Part shown: one piece after another, positions 1-8,831 of the stretch | How positions within the stretch are numbered: the stretch's first letter is position 1 | Layout of the letters: the number at the start of each line of letters is the position of its first letter | NCBI RefSeq assembly: GCF_014490485.1 | Contig: NZ_JACTVA010000008.1 | Location: 79,771-143,770 of the forward strand | Length of the DNA stretch: 64,000 nucleotides | Direction of reading: 5' to 3' | Source of the DNA: Teichococcus aerophilus | GTDB lineage: Bacteria > Pseudomonadota > Alphaproteobacteria > Acetobacterales > Acetobacteraceae | Notes under the pieces: model-generated | What the model was told of the DNA's origin: nothing | Databases searched by the model: none | The model's input: the letters and a program-made list of their open reading frames with translations, nothing else | Program-made: the position numbers and the translations under genes

Positions 1-1136
1 AGGAGCGCGGCGACGGCTTCCTCAACACCTACGCCAACACCATCCCCACCCCCCAGGGCGGCACACATGAAGCCGGGCTGCGGGCGGCGCTGGTCAAGGG
101 CCTGCGCGCTTATGGCGAGCTGAAGAAGGAAAAGCGCGCCGGCAACGTGACGGCCGAGGACGTCTTCGGCGGCCTGGCCGGTATGCTCTCGGTCTTCATC
201 CGGGAGCCGCAGTTCCAGGGCCAGACCAAGGACCGGCTGACCAGCCCGGAAGCCGCCAAGCTGGTGGAAGCCGGCCTGCGCGACCATTTCGACCACTGGC
301 TGGCCGGCGACCCCGCCCGGGCCGACAACCTGCTGGCCTTCGCCATCGAGCGGGCGGAAGACCGAATCCGCCGGCGGGAGCAGAAGGACACGCCGCGCAA
401 GACCGCGACGCGCCGCCTGCGCCTGCCCGGCAAGCTGGCCGATTGTTCCCGCGAGGCCGCCGAGGGCACCGAGCTGTTCCTGGTGGAGGGCGATTCCGCC
501 GGCGGTTCCGCCAAGCAGGCGCGGGACCGGGAGACGCAGGCGGTGCTGCCGTTGCGCGGCAAGATCCTGAACGTCGCCTCCGCCAGCGCCGACAAGCTGC
601 GGCAGAACCAGGAGCTGAAGGACCTGATCGAGGCGCTGGGCTGCGGCGCCGGGGACCGGTTCGACATCGCCCGCCTGCGCTACGCCCGCATCATCATCAT
701 GACCGATGCCGATGTGGACGGCGCGCATATCGCCACGCTGCTGATGACCTTCTTCTACAAAGAGCTGCCGGAGCTGGTGCGCCAGGGCCGGGTGCATCTG
801 GCGCGGCCGCCGCTGTACCGACTGGCCGCCGGCGGCAAGACCGTCTACGCGATGGACGATGCGGAACGGGAGAAGCTGCTGAAAAAGGCCTTCAAGCCCA
901 ACCAGAAGGTCGAGGTCAGCCGCTTCAAGGGCCTGGGCGAGATGCCGGCGGCGTCCCTGAAGGAAACCACGATGGACCCGAAGCGGCGCACGCTGCTGAA
1001 GGTGATCCTGCCCCCCGAGGAACGTGCCGCGACCGCCGAACGGGTGGAGGAGCTGATGGGCCGCCGCCCTGAACTGCGCTTCCGCTTCATCCAGGATAAC
1101 GCCGCCAAGCTGGACCTGGAGGAAGTGGACGCCTGA
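1..1136 (+). CDS. parE: DNA topoisomerase IV subunit B, 3' part
   Basis: The ATPase/TOPRIM subunit of topoisomerase IV, which with ParC decatenates replicated chromosomes. The reading frame is open from base 3, so the N-terminal GHKL ATPase domain lies outside the window and about 377 C-terminal residues are present. The TOPRIM domain is clear: the EGDSAGGSAKQ motif near fragment residue 161 and the metal-binding TDADVDGAHI motif near residue 233. The phrases RLRLPGKLADC before TOPRIM and YRLAAGGKTVYA after it fit ParE better than GyrB, and there is no GyrB-type insertion. It ends with the conserved FKGLGEMP region and a short tail. It converges on the GH65 gene. Very confident as a type II topoisomerase B subunit, slightly less on ParE against GyrB. 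Confidence 0.93.
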   Translation, partial: ERGDGFLNTYANTIPTPQGGTHEAGLRAALVKGLRAYGELKKEKRAGNVTAEDVFGGLAGMLSVFIREPQFQGQTKDRLTSPEAAKLVEAGLRDHFDHWLAGDPARADNLLAFAIERAEDRIRRREQKDTPRKTATRRLRLPGKLADCSREAAEGTELFLVEGDSAGGSAKQARDRETQAVLPLRGKILNVASASADKLRQNQELKDLIEALGCGAGDRFDIARLRYARIIIMTDADVDGAHIATLLMTFFYKELPELVRQGRVHLARPPLYRLAAGGKTVYAMDDAEREKLLKKAFKPNQKVEVSRFKGLGEMPAASLKETTMDPKRRTLLKVILPPEERAATAERVEELMGRRPELRFRFIQDNAAKLDLEEVDA

Positions 1137-1213
1137 GGCCGGCGCGACGCTGGCCTGCGCCAGAGGCGGCAACCGACGCGGATGTCCAGTTCCGCGCCAG
1201 TTCTTCAGGCGGC

Positions 1214-1234
1214 GGAACGCGGAAGCGGCGTTCC
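1214..1234. terminator. Hairpin between convergent genes
   Basis: A perfect inverted repeat GGAACGC-(7 nt)-GCGTTCC lies midway between the stop codons of parE and the GH65 gene. There is no T-run, so a bidirectional terminator role is inferred from position only. Confidence 0.4.
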
Positions 1235-1241
1235 ACCCTCC

Positions 1242-3719
1242 TCACTGCGCCGCGTCAGGCAGCGCATCCACGGCCCTGGACGGGATGGCGAGGCTCGCCC
1301 CCGGCGCCAGGTCATCGCTGCCGCCGAGGTGGCGGACCGCCACCGGGGCCGGGTTGGCCCCGTCAGCCTCGATCCTCAGAGTCTTGCCGTCCCAGAGCAG
1401 GGTGAACCGCCCGTGGCGGCATACTTGGCGGAAGGTGATGCCGCGCAGGCCGGGCGGTGGGTTGGGGCAAAGCTGAAGCCCTGCCTCTTCCACCCGGAAG
1501 CCGAGATAGTGGCGCTGCAGCACATCCAGCGCCCCCGCCATGGCGCCCAGATGCGCGCCATCGCCTGAGGTCGTCGGCCCGGACGGATCGTGCTCCGCCT
1601 CCAGCGTCGTCTTGAAGCATTGCCAGGACCGCTCGGGGTCGAAGGAACTGAGGGCACCGGCGCAGACGAGTTCCGACAGGCTCGAATCATGCGACATCCG
1701 GGCCAGATCCTCGGCCGCGGTGCGCTGCATATCCGCGCTGGTGACGCGGTAACCCAGCCGATCGAGCGTCTCGTCGAGTTGCCCATGGGACAGCAGGTAG
1801 GGCAGCATCAGCGTGTCGGCCTGCTTCGCCAGGGCGTACCGGTTGATGTCGTCGCCCCTGGCTTCCATGAGCCAGTCAGGCCGCTGCCCGGGGGCCTCGT
1901 CCTCCAGCTCCTCGGGGCTCAGCGGGATCAGGCGGTCGAACCCCGCGAAGGGCAGCAGCGTGCCGTCAGCGGCGAACTCGACGCACAGGCGCCGGCTGAC
2001 CCGGTCCCAATGCCGCAACTCGGCGTCATCGACCCCGAGGCGGCGTTCCAGCATCCGCCTCGCCTCGGCCGGCAGCCGGTCCAGCAATTCCAGTGCGCGT
2101 GCCAGCGTCCAGGCCGCCATCACGTTGGTGTAGCTGTTGTTCCGCAGGCCGGGTACCTCCGCGCCCGGATAAGCGGTGTGGTACTCGTCCGGCCCGACGA
2201 TGCCGGCGATATCGAAGCGATCCTCCTTCGCGTTGTAGCGCGCGATGCTGCCCCAGAACCGGGCGACCTCCAGGAGGATCTCCGCGCCTTCGTGGTGTAG
2301 GAAGGATTCGTCACCGGTGCAGAGGCAGTAGTTCCAGACATTATAGGCCACGGCGGAGGCGATGTGGCGCTGCAGGTTGGTGTTGTCCCGCATCCAGCGG
2401 CCGGAGAGCGGGTTCCACTGGAAGCGCGGCGTATGTTCTCCACCGTCGCTCGCGCTTCGCCAGGGGAACATGGCGCCACGGAAACCCGCGGCTGCGGCAC
2501 TTGCCCGCGCATCATCCAGCCGGCGGTAACGGTAGAGCAGCAGCGACTTAGCGAGCTCCGGGAAATGCGAGGTGAGATAAGGCAGAACGAGCATCTCGTC
2601 CCAGAAGATCTGGCCCCGATAGGCCTCCTGCCACCCCCGTGAGGGGAAGCCGAGATCATGGCCCAGCACGTGCGACGAGACGGTCTGCAGGATGCGGAAT
2701 TCGGCCAGGCGAAGCGCGATGGCCAGGTCGGGCGTCTCGGCCTCGATATATGCGTGTTCGGACAGCGCGGCCCATCCCTGCCGGTGCGCCGCCAGCAGGT
2801 CGTCAAAGCGCCCCGCATCGCGGACCAGGGCCAGCGCGCGCTCCGTCCCCTCCGCGCCGGTTGCCATGGCCATGGCTTTCTCGACCGCGATCCCATCGTC
2901 GGGGACGTCGCAGAAGAAGCGCTCCTCGGCCCCTGCCCCATCGCCTTGGCGCTGGTGCGCTTCGTAGCGGCCGTTGAAGATCTCGGTGCGCGCGGCGACG
3001 GCGATGGTGATCGCGGATTGCGATGTACGGGCGGTGACGCACCCGACCCCCGACTCCAGCACCGTGCCGGAGACGTCGATGAGATGCTGGCTGCTGAAAT
3101 GCTTCAGGCAGGCCACGCGGTCATTGGCGACGCGCCCATCGATGGCCGAGCATAGTTCGATACGGCCGCGCCAGTTCTGTGGCCGGATCTCCAGCCGCAG
3201 CGCCATGAGCTCGGGTTCGGCCATGCTGACAAAGCGGATTTCCTTCAGCGCGGTCCGGCGCCCTTGGCCATCCTCGACCACGAGGTTCCGCGTCGCGACG
3301 CCAGAGGCGGCATCGAGGGCATGGCGGTAGGACAGGACCCGCATGTCCTCCAGCGCGAACCATTTCGGCTCGCCAGCATGCCGGAAGGTCAGGAAGGTGG
3401 GGTTGGGCAGGTTGACGACGGACTCGTTCCACACCTCCTGCCCCTCGATCCGGTCCGGCAGGCGGTTGTAGAGTCCGGCACGATAGAGGCCCGGGTAATG
3501 CACGTCGCCCGCCTTTGCCCAGGGCACCGCCGAGCGCAAGGACAACAGCCCGTTCCCGAGCGTGAGGAGCGCTTCGCGCCTCGCCTCGTCCTCCGGGTCA
3601 TAACTCTCGAAAGCGGAGGTCGCGGGGAGTTCAAACCCCATGGCGGGCGCCCCGTCCACGATGGGCGCTCGCCACTCCACTGGCCGAGGGCGTCCGCTTG
3701 CGGCGGAGGCTGGCGACAC
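1242..3719 (-). CDS. Glycoside hydrolase family 65 protein (disaccharide phosphorylase-like)
   Basis: An 825-residue member of GH65, the family of maltose, trehalose and kojibiose phosphorylases, which split alpha-glucosides with inorganic phosphate, and of some hydrolases. The (alpha/alpha)6-barrel signatures are present: GQIFWDEM near residue 370 and GIVGPDEYHTAYPG, where Glu512 is the expected general acid. The segment MSHDSSLSELV corresponds to the phosphate-binding loop region of the phosphorylases, but I cannot tell phosphorylase from hydrolase by eye. The start used is a GTG at 3719; an ATG at 3641 (MGFELPATSAF) is an alternative because the first 26 residues are low-complexity. No beta-phosphoglucomutase or sugar transporter is adjacent; the MFS gene upstream on the same strand is 242 nt away. 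Family confident, substrate unknown. Confidence 0.85.
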   Translation of the reverse strand: MSPASAASGRPRPVEWRAPIVDGAPAMGFELPATSAFESYDPEDEARREALLTLGNGLLSLRSAVPWAKAGDVHYPGLYRAGLYNRLPDRIEGQEVWNESVVNLPNPTFLTFRHAGEPKWFALEDMRVLSYRHALDAASGVATRNLVVEDGQGRRTALKEIRFVSMAEPELMALRLEIRPQNWRGRIELCSAIDGRVANDRVACLKHFSSQHLIDVSGTVLESGVGCVTARTSQSAITIAVAARTEIFNGRYEAHQRQGDGAGAEERFFCDVPDDGIAVEKAMAMATGAEGTERALALVRDAGRFDDLLAAHRQGWAALSEHAYIEAETPDLAIALRLAEFRILQTVSSHVLGHDLGFPSRGWQEAYRGQIFWDEMLVLPYLTSHFPELAKSLLLYRYRRLDDARASAAAAGFRGAMFPWRSASDGGEHTPRFQWNPLSGRWMRDNTNLQRHIASAVAYNVWNYCLCTGDESFLHHEGAEILLEVARFWGSIARYNAKEDRFDIAGIVGPDEYHTAYPGAEVPGLRNNSYTNVMAAWTLARALELLDRLPAEARRMLERRLGVDDAELRHWDRVSRRLCVEFAADGTLLPFAGFDRLIPLSPEELEDEAPGQRPDWLMEARGDDINRYALAKQADTLMLPYLLSHGQLDETLDRLGYRVTSADMQRTAAEDLARMSHDSSLSELVCAGALSSFDPERSWQCFKTTLEAEHDPSGPTTSGDGAHLGAMAGALDVLQRHYLGFRVEEAGLQLCPNPPPGLRGITFRQVCRHGRFTLLWDGKTLRIEADGANPAPVAVRHLGGSDDLAPGASLAIPSRAVDALPDAAQ

Positions 3720-3961
3720 CCGGCGGGAAGCTGAGACTCCAGCGACGATCAGAACTTCGCAAACCCAGCGGGCCAGCCATCATCGCTCATCTGCTCCGTT
3801 ACAGCCGGAGAGAAACGGTAAAATGGCCAAAAAGTTACGGGCCATTCATATTGAGCGGTGACGCGGGCATCGTGCGGGGGGAGCTGCCCCTGAGATGGTC
3901 AAGACCGTACCGGCGAGGCCTTGGTTCCGCCGCGAAGACCTTGACTGCTCATGGGTCCCCT

Positions 3962-5284
3962 TCAGCCAGCATTCCCCGGCGCGGTCCTCGGCCAGAGATG
4001 CGCGCGCCATGCGACCAGTACCAGCAACGTCGCGACGATGCCCGCCACGCCATAGACCGCCGTGGTCGCCGGAAAGCCCAGCCAGCCGATGAGCGGACCG
4101 GAGCAGAGCAGCCCGATCGGCAACCCGTACACCGCCAGCGTACGCATCCCCATCACCCGGCCGCGCAACGCGGGCGGCGTACCACGCAGCAACAGCACCG
4201 ACATCGGCAGCAGGCACAGCATCTGCGCCATCCCGATCAACGGCAGCAGCACCAGGCCGCCACGAAGGCTTTCCACCTGGCCGAACAGGATGACCAGCCC
4301 GTGCCAGACGACGCTGAACACCAGCATCATGCGCGCCGGCTGCGCCGACCGGCCCAGGCGGCTGACGATCAGCGAGGCCAGGATGCCGCCCCCCGCCACC
4401 GCCGCGACCAGATAGCCAAGCCCCGCCTGGGTGGTGCCATAGACGTCCCGTGCCACGTAGGGCAGCAGGCCCAGCGTGAACGGATAGGCGGTCAGGTTGA
4501 TCAGGAAGGCCATCAGCATGGCGGCCAGTTGCGGCGGCGCCTGCCACACGGCCCGCGCCGCCTCCCACAAGCCACGCAGCGGCGACGGCGCTGCCACCGT
4601 GGTCCCGTGTTCCGCCGCGCGTGTCGCGCTGACGCCGAGTGTCAGCAGCATGCCCAGCACGTAGAACGCCACCACCATGCCATAGGCCTGCGCCATGCCC
4701 AGGACGGCGACGATGCTTGCCCCGGCCAGGGCGCCACCGACGCGCGCGAGGTCCGAGGTGATGCGGGACAGCCCGATGGCGCTGGTCAGCCGCTCCTCCG
4801 GCATCGTCTCGCCGATCAGCACATTGCGGATGCCCATGTCCGAAGGACGGACCAGCCCGGCGAGGCCCGCCACCACCAGCGCCAGCAACGGCGTCAAGCT
4901 ACCGGTCAGCAGCAGCGCCGCCAGGACCGCCGCCAGCAGCGCGTAGGCCGCCCGCATCAGGCACATGACGTTGCGGTGCCCGAAGGCATCGCCCGCCAGG
5001 CCGAAGAACGGAGCGATCAACGTCCCCAGGAATTGCAGCGAGCCGAAGACCGTGACCAGCAGCACGGATTGCGTCTGAACCACGATGTACCAGCCGAGGA
5101 TCAGGGTCTCCATCTCGAAGGCCCAGGAGGTCATCAAGTCCGCCGACCACTGGAAACGGTAACTCCGGATCGCGAAGGGCGATCCGGCGCGGCGCGTCGC
5201 GCTCATCCAGCCGTGGCCGGACGGGCGCGGCGGCGCGGAGGCTCTGTTGTCCCGGTCACGGCGGTTCCTCTTTTCCGCCAGCAT
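3962..5284 (-). CDS. MFS transporter, DHA3/EntS-like
   Basis: An integral membrane protein of about 440 residues with roughly twelve hydrophobic segments and the layout of the major facilitator superfamily. The N-terminal half (RSYRFQWSADLMTSWAFEME, then FFGLAGDAFGHRN, a variant of the loop 2-3 motif) resembles the drug or siderophore exporters of the EntS/DHA3 group. The substrate cannot be named. The ATG at 5284 was chosen over an in-frame TTG at 5308; an ATG at 5206 (MSATRRAG) just before the first conserved block is also possible. The 242 nt downstream hold no gene, only a lower-GC patch with an inverted repeat (ATGGCC at 3823, GGCCAT at 3840) before the GH65 gene. Confidence 0.8.
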   Translation of the reverse strand: MLAEKRNRRDRDNRASAPPRPSGHGWMSATRRAGSPFAIRSYRFQWSADLMTSWAFEMETLILGWYIVVQTQSVLLVTVFGSLQFLGTLIAPFFGLAGDAFGHRNVMCLMRAAYALLAAVLAALLLTGSLTPLLALVVAGLAGLVRPSDMGIRNVLIGETMPEERLTSAIGLSRITSDLARVGGALAGASIVAVLGMAQAYGMVVAFYVLGMLLTLGVSATRAAEHGTTVAAPSPLRGLWEAARAVWQAPPQLAAMLMAFLINLTAYPFTLGLLPYVARDVYGTTQAGLGYLVAAVAGGGILASLIVSRLGRSAQPARMMLVFSVVWHGLVILFGQVESLRGGLVLLPLIGMAQMLCLLPMSVLLLRGTPPALRGRVMGMRTLAVYGLPIGLLCSGPLIGWLGFPATTAVYGVAGIVATLLVLVAWRAHLWPRTAPGNAG

Positions 5285-5455
5285 CCCCTCGAAGTTACGT
5301 GGCGGCAACCCCGCGAACCAGCGCAGGGGGACGCACCAACCGGGGCGGGCCGATCATCGTCATGCGCCCGCCTGCATCGGCATCGGCGACGCCACCTTCA
5401 CTCGGGCCGCCGTCGGCTGCGGCCATGCGCGATCCCTCTCAGCGAAGCGGCACGC

Positions 5456-6475
5456 CTACCAATGGACCATCGGCAGCCCCGGGACAGGTGAGCGGAAGCA
5501 CGGGATACGGTCGCCGCGAAGGCTGCCGATAGAGACGGTCCGGAGGTCGGGCCCGCCGAACGTCACGCTGGCAAACCAGGGCGCGATGGCGCCGCCGCAA
5601 GCCAGCATGAGCTGGGAGGTGGCTGCGTCCCGCGCGAACGCCTCCATCAATGTCCGGCCGGCCTCGCTGCCGCGGTCATCGTCAAGGATGATCCTGAGGT
5701 CGCCGTCCGGCGTGATGGCGAAGATGCGGTCCGTCATCACATGGGTGCCCCAGAGATTGCCATGGGCATCGAAGGCGATGCCGTCGATGAACGCCCCGTG
5801 GTCGGACGGCCCGAAAGTCTCGCGGCCGGTGAGGCTGCCATCCTCGTGCACGCGCAGGCGGGTGACGCGGCGGGCGCAGGTCTCGGCCACGTACAGCCAC
5901 TCCTCCCGCGCATCGAGCCGGATCTCGTTGGTGAAATGGAAGCCATCCGCGACGATGCGCAGCCGCCCCTGGTCGTACAGGGCGATGAAGCCATCGACGA
6001 TGGAGGGGCTCATCGCCCGCATCCAGTTCTTCGTCCGGGTGGAGACGGTGATCCAGAGCCGGTCGCGGCTGTCGCGCAGCACGAAGTTCACCTTGCCGAT
6101 CGGCTCGCCGTCGATGGCATCGACCAGCACCTGCGTCTCACCATCGCGGGTCATCAGCTCCAGCCGGTCGGTACCAAAATTCGAGATGACGATGTCGCCG
6201 TTGCGGGCAAAGGCCAGGCCATTCGGCAGGGTGCCGGTGACGAAGCGCGCCTCCTCGTCCGTCGCCTGCGCGAAGGTGCTGCGCGCGCGCTGGGTGACCA
6301 GGCGCTGGCTGCCATCCGGGCGGATGTGCACGACGCCACCCCGTGCGTCGGCCGCCCAGAGGGAGCCATCGCGCTCGGCCAGGATGCATTCCGGGCGCTG
6401 CAAGCCCGCCCCGACATAGGTGATAGCAGAGGGATCGACGGTGAAGCCGTCGATGGGGTTGGGGGTGCGGCGCAT
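5456..6475 (-). CDS. SMP-30/gluconolactonase family protein
   Basis: A 339-residue six-bladed beta-propeller protein of the SMP-30/gluconolactonase/LRE family, metal-dependent enzymes that usually hydrolyse sugar or related lactones. Supporting features are GLQRPECILAERDGSLWAAD at the N-terminus, which carries the first metal-ligand Glu, the blade motif PNGLAFARNGD, and AFDAHGNLWGTH near the C-terminal third. There is no signal peptide, so it is probably cytoplasmic. The ATG at 6475 is preceded by GAAAGG. It lies in a same-strand run with the TctC receptor and the cyclase, which suggests a role in catabolism of an organic acid or sugar acid. The substrate is unknown. Confidence 0.85.
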   Translation of the reverse strand: MRRTPNPIDGFTVDPSAITYVGAGLQRPECILAERDGSLWAADARGGVVHIRPDGSQRLVTQRARSTFAQATDEEARFVTGTLPNGLAFARNGDIVISNFGTDRLELMTRDGETQVLVDAIDGEPIGKVNFVLRDSRDRLWITVSTRTKNWMRAMSPSIVDGFIALYDQGRLRIVADGFHFTNEIRLDAREEWLYVAETCARRVTRLRVHEDGSLTGRETFGPSDHGAFIDGIAFDAHGNLWGTHVMTDRIFAITPDGDLRIILDDDRGSEAGRTLMEAFARDAATSQLMLACGGAIAPWFASVTFGGPDLRTVSIGSLRGDRIPCFRSPVPGLPMVHW

Positions 6476-6646
6476 GCGGGCCTTTCAGAAGCCGCACCTG
6501 CCGCCGCCCGCCCGCTGCACGGATGCAGCGGACCCTCGGCGGCGTCGTCGGGGCAGCCACGGTGCTTTGCCTGTGGAGGCGTTGCTTTCGGTGATGCGCA
6601 CCGGAGGCCAGCCCTATGCGGACCAGCCGGGCGCGGGGTGGCGGCG

Positions 6647-7627
6647 TCACTCCACCCGGATGTTGTTCTCCTTGACGACCTTGCCCCAGATCTTCGCATC
6701 CTCGACCAGGAAGTCCCGGAAGTCAGCCGGCGTGCCACCGGCCGGAACCAGCCCCAGTTCGCGCAGCTTGGCGCGGAACTCATCGGATTTGATGATGCCG
6801 TCGGAAAGGGTCGCGATCTTGTCGACGACCTCCGCCGGCGTTCCGCGCGGTGCGAGCACGCCGTGCCAGGAATCACCCACAAAGCCCGGCAGCGTCTCGG
6901 CGACCGTCGGCACCTGGGGCAGCGCATCGACGCGGCGGGGGCCCGAGACGGCCAGGGCCCGCACGGCACCCACCTCGATCTGCGGGATTGCGGTGGTGGT
7001 GGGGTCGAACAAAAGGTCGATCCGCCCCGCGACCAGGTCGTTGAGCACGCCATCCCGGTAGGGAACGTGGGTCATCGTGATGCCCGCCTCGTTCAACAGG
7101 CGCGCCAGCGCGACATGCGTCCCCTGCCCGATGCCGTAGCTTCCATACGTCATCGCCCCCGGCCGCGCCTTGGCCGCCTCGATCAACTCCCCCAGTGTCT
7201 TGATCGGTGAGTTGCCCGGAACGAGCAGGACATACGGCACCGACAGCACGCGGATCACCGGGACAAGGTCCTCCGGCTTGTAGGACAGGTTGCTGTAGAT
7301 GAAAGGATTGATGGAGAGCGTGTTGTTGACGGCGTAAAGCAGCGTGTAGCCGTCCGGCCGCGCCGTCGCGACGGCCTGTGCGCCGATGCTCGTGCTGGCG
7401 CCGGCGCGGTTCTCGATCACCACCGGCTGGCCCATGGCCCTGGAGAGCCGCTCCCCCAGCAGGCGGGCGATGACGTCCGGCGAGGAGCCAGGCCCGAACG
7501 GCACGACCAGCCGCACCGGCCGTGTCGGGTAGGCCGCCTGAGCCTGCGCCAGCGACGGCAGCGCGGCACCGACCAAAGCCGCTGTGCCCAGCAGCATCGT
7601 TCGGCGGGATAGTGAAATCCTTTGCAT
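6647..7627 (-). CDS. Tripartite tricarboxylate transporter receptor, TctC/Bug family
   Basis: A periplasmic solute-binding protein of the Bug/TctC family (326 residues), which captures carboxylates or related small molecules. The start at 7627 is set by the Shine-Dalgarno GGGAGGG nearby and gives a clean signal peptide (MQRISLSRRTMLLG, hydrophobic core, cleavage near ALPSLAQAQA). The mature protein begins YPTRPVRLVVPFGPGSSPDV, the family hallmark, followed by VVIENRAGAS and the typical PTVAET block. No TctA/TctB membrane genes are adjacent; orphan receptors of this kind are common in alpha- and betaproteobacteria. The neighbouring cyclase and lactonase suggest a shared substrate pathway. Confidence 0.93.
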   Translation of the reverse strand: MQRISLSRRTMLLGTAALVGAALPSLAQAQAAYPTRPVRLVVPFGPGSSPDVIARLLGERLSRAMGQPVVIENRAGASTSIGAQAVATARPDGYTLLYAVNNTLSINPFIYSNLSYKPEDLVPVIRVLSVPYVLLVPGNSPIKTLGELIEAAKARPGAMTYGSYGIGQGTHVALARLLNEAGITMTHVPYRDGVLNDLVAGRIDLLFDPTTTAIPQIEVGAVRALAVSGPRRVDALPQVPTVAETLPGFVGDSWHGVLAPRGTPAEVVDKIATLSDGIIKSDEFRAKLRELGLVPAGGTPADFRDFLVEDAKIWGKVVKENNIRVE

Positions 7628-7740
7628 AGTTCCCTCCCATTGATGGAATCCCGCATTCTGGCTTGGCGGCGCGGTGCGGGTTGTCAGCTGAAGCATCTTC
7701 CGTTCGCACAGGCTTACTGCGGATGCTCTGCCGTGTTGTT

Positions 7741-7793
7741 TAGAAGCATCTTCACTCCATCGGATGATTCCACCTGATGGAGGACTGCTCTAG
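7741..7793 (-). repeat. REP-like palindrome, copy 1
   Basis: On the minus strand the element opens with TAGAGC, has the core AGGTGGAATCATCC flanked by CTCCATC/GATGGAG arms, and closes with a near-inverse of its start (TGCTTCTA). It belongs to the family also seen at 24102, 27899, 29089, 29151, 36029 and 57820. Its TAG is the stop codon of the cyclase gene. Confidence 0.7.
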
Positions 7794-8572
7794 TCGGCGA
7801 GGATGGCCACGGCCCGCGTCCAGCCCGCGGAGGCGGCGCGCACCTTCACCGGGAAGCAGCACACGGTGAAGCCGGTCGGGGGCAACGCTTCCAGATTGTG
7901 GAGCTTCTCGATCTGGCAGTAGCCGCGCACCATTCCGGCGCGATGGCCTTCCCAGATGATGGAGGGGTCGCCCGTCTCATCCCAGCGGCGCCGGGTGTGC
8001 ACGAAGGGCGCGTCCCAGGACCAACCGTCCGTGCCGCAGACGCGCACGCCCCGCTCGGTGAGGTAGAGCGTCGCCTCCTGCCCCATGCCGCAGCCGCGCG
8101 AGACGTAGTCTGGCTGGCCGTAGGCCTGGCCGGCGGCGGTGTTGACCACCACGATGTCACCGGGCGAGAGGACGTGGCCGATGCGCGTCAGCTCGGCCTC
8201 GATCTCCGCCGCCGACACCACATGGCCGTCCGGCAGATGGCGGAAGTCCAGCTTCACGCCAGGGCCGAAGAACCAGTCGAGCGGCAGTTCGTCGATCTTC
8301 GCGGCGGGAAGGCCGCCATCCATCGTTGAATGGTAGTGGTAGGGAGCGTCCACATGCGTCCCGTTATGGGTCGACAGCTGCACCTTCTCGAGCGCCCAGC
8401 CTTCGCCATTCGGCATCTGCTCGGGCCGCAGCCCGGGGAAGAAGCTGACGATGTCGCCCGCCGTCTCCGCATGCGCGTGGTACTCGACGGAAGGCCCCAT
8501 ATTTGGCGGGTCGGCGTAGGGCGTGTTCTCCAGCGGCACCGAGATATCGATGAACCGGCCGGCGCGCATCAT
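7790..8572 (-). CDS. Cyclase family protein (metal-dependent hydrolase, KynB-like)
   Basis: A 260-residue member of the cyclase family (kynurenine formamidase, isatin hydrolase and relatives), metal-dependent hydrolases of cyclic amides, esters or formamides. The signature HNGTHVDAPYHYH (residues 69-81) carries the expected metal-binding His and Asp residues, and FIDISVPLENTPYADPP near the N-terminus is typical. The start at 8572 is one of two adjacent ATGs and overlaps the TGA of a 33-codon upstream ORF (ATGATG/TGA), which argues for translational coupling. The stop codon is provided by the REP-like repeat. Tandem TetR-type operators lie upstream. The substrate is unknown; a role with the TctC receptor and lactonase is inferred from position. 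Confidence 0.9.
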   Translation of the reverse strand: MMRAGRFIDISVPLENTPYADPPNMGPSVEYHAHAETAGDIVSFFPGLRPEQMPNGEGWALEKVQLSTHNGTHVDAPYHYHSTMDGGLPAAKIDELPLDWFFGPGVKLDFRHLPDGHVVSAAEIEAELTRIGHVLSPGDIVVVNTAAGQAYGQPDYVSRGCGMGQEATLYLTERGVRVCGTDGWSWDAPFVHTRRRWDETGDPSIIWEGHRAGMVRGYCQIEKLHNLEALPPTGFTVCCFPVKVRAASAGWTRAVAILAD

Positions 8573-8670
8573 GCTGCACTCGCGCGCGAAGCGATTAGCC
8601 AGATTGCGGCGCCTTCCACCACAGCATGCGTCACCTGGGCGTGGATGATCTGCCTTGGACTGGCTGCCAT
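8569..8670 (-). CDS. Small 33-codon ORF coupled to the cyclase gene
   Basis: Starts at ATG 8670 after a strong Shine-Dalgarno (GAGGAGGAGAC, six bases before the start) and ends at a TGA that overlaps the ATG of the cyclase. The product begins MAASPRQIIHAQVTHAVVEG and ends IASRASAA; I recognise no family. No better ribosome-binding site sits directly before the cyclase start, so this ORF may serve mainly to deliver ribosomes to it, or may be the remnant of a larger gene. It begins about 50 nt downstream of the operator cluster, so it would be the first translated segment of the mRNA. Confidence 0.5.
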   Translation of the reverse strand: MAASPRQIIHAQVTHAVVEGAAIWLIASRASAA

Positions 8671-8721
8671 CGCCGTCTCCTCCTCGTATTGCCCCGCCTG
8701 GTTTTGATCGGGTAGGCTTAT

Positions 8722-8752
8722 CGGTCGGACGACCGTCTTGGACGAACGTCCT
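8722..8752. promoter_or_regulatory. Tandem TetR-type operators between cyclase and tetR
   Basis: Two near-identical 13-nt units, GGACGACCGTCTT and GGACGAACGTCCT, follow each other at 8727 and 8740. The second contains the perfect palindrome GGACG-AA-CGTCC, and the first overlaps a second palindrome CGGTCG-GA-CGACCG. The site lies in the divergent gap between the TetR gene and the small ORF/cyclase, as expected for autoregulation plus control of the neighbour. Confidence 0.6.
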
Positions 8753-8831
8753 AATTCTAGGGAGTGGCCAGCTCGTTGACAAGCACGCGTTCGGCACCCG
8801 TTTTCACCGCGTGCCAGGAGAGAGCTTGCAG

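Noticed and set aside
3698..5491. A long Arg/Gln-rich plus-strand frame (597 codons) over the MFS gene
   Set aside because: The opposite strand encodes a coherent membrane protein; this product is low-complexity (Arg, Gln, His, Ala) with no homology.
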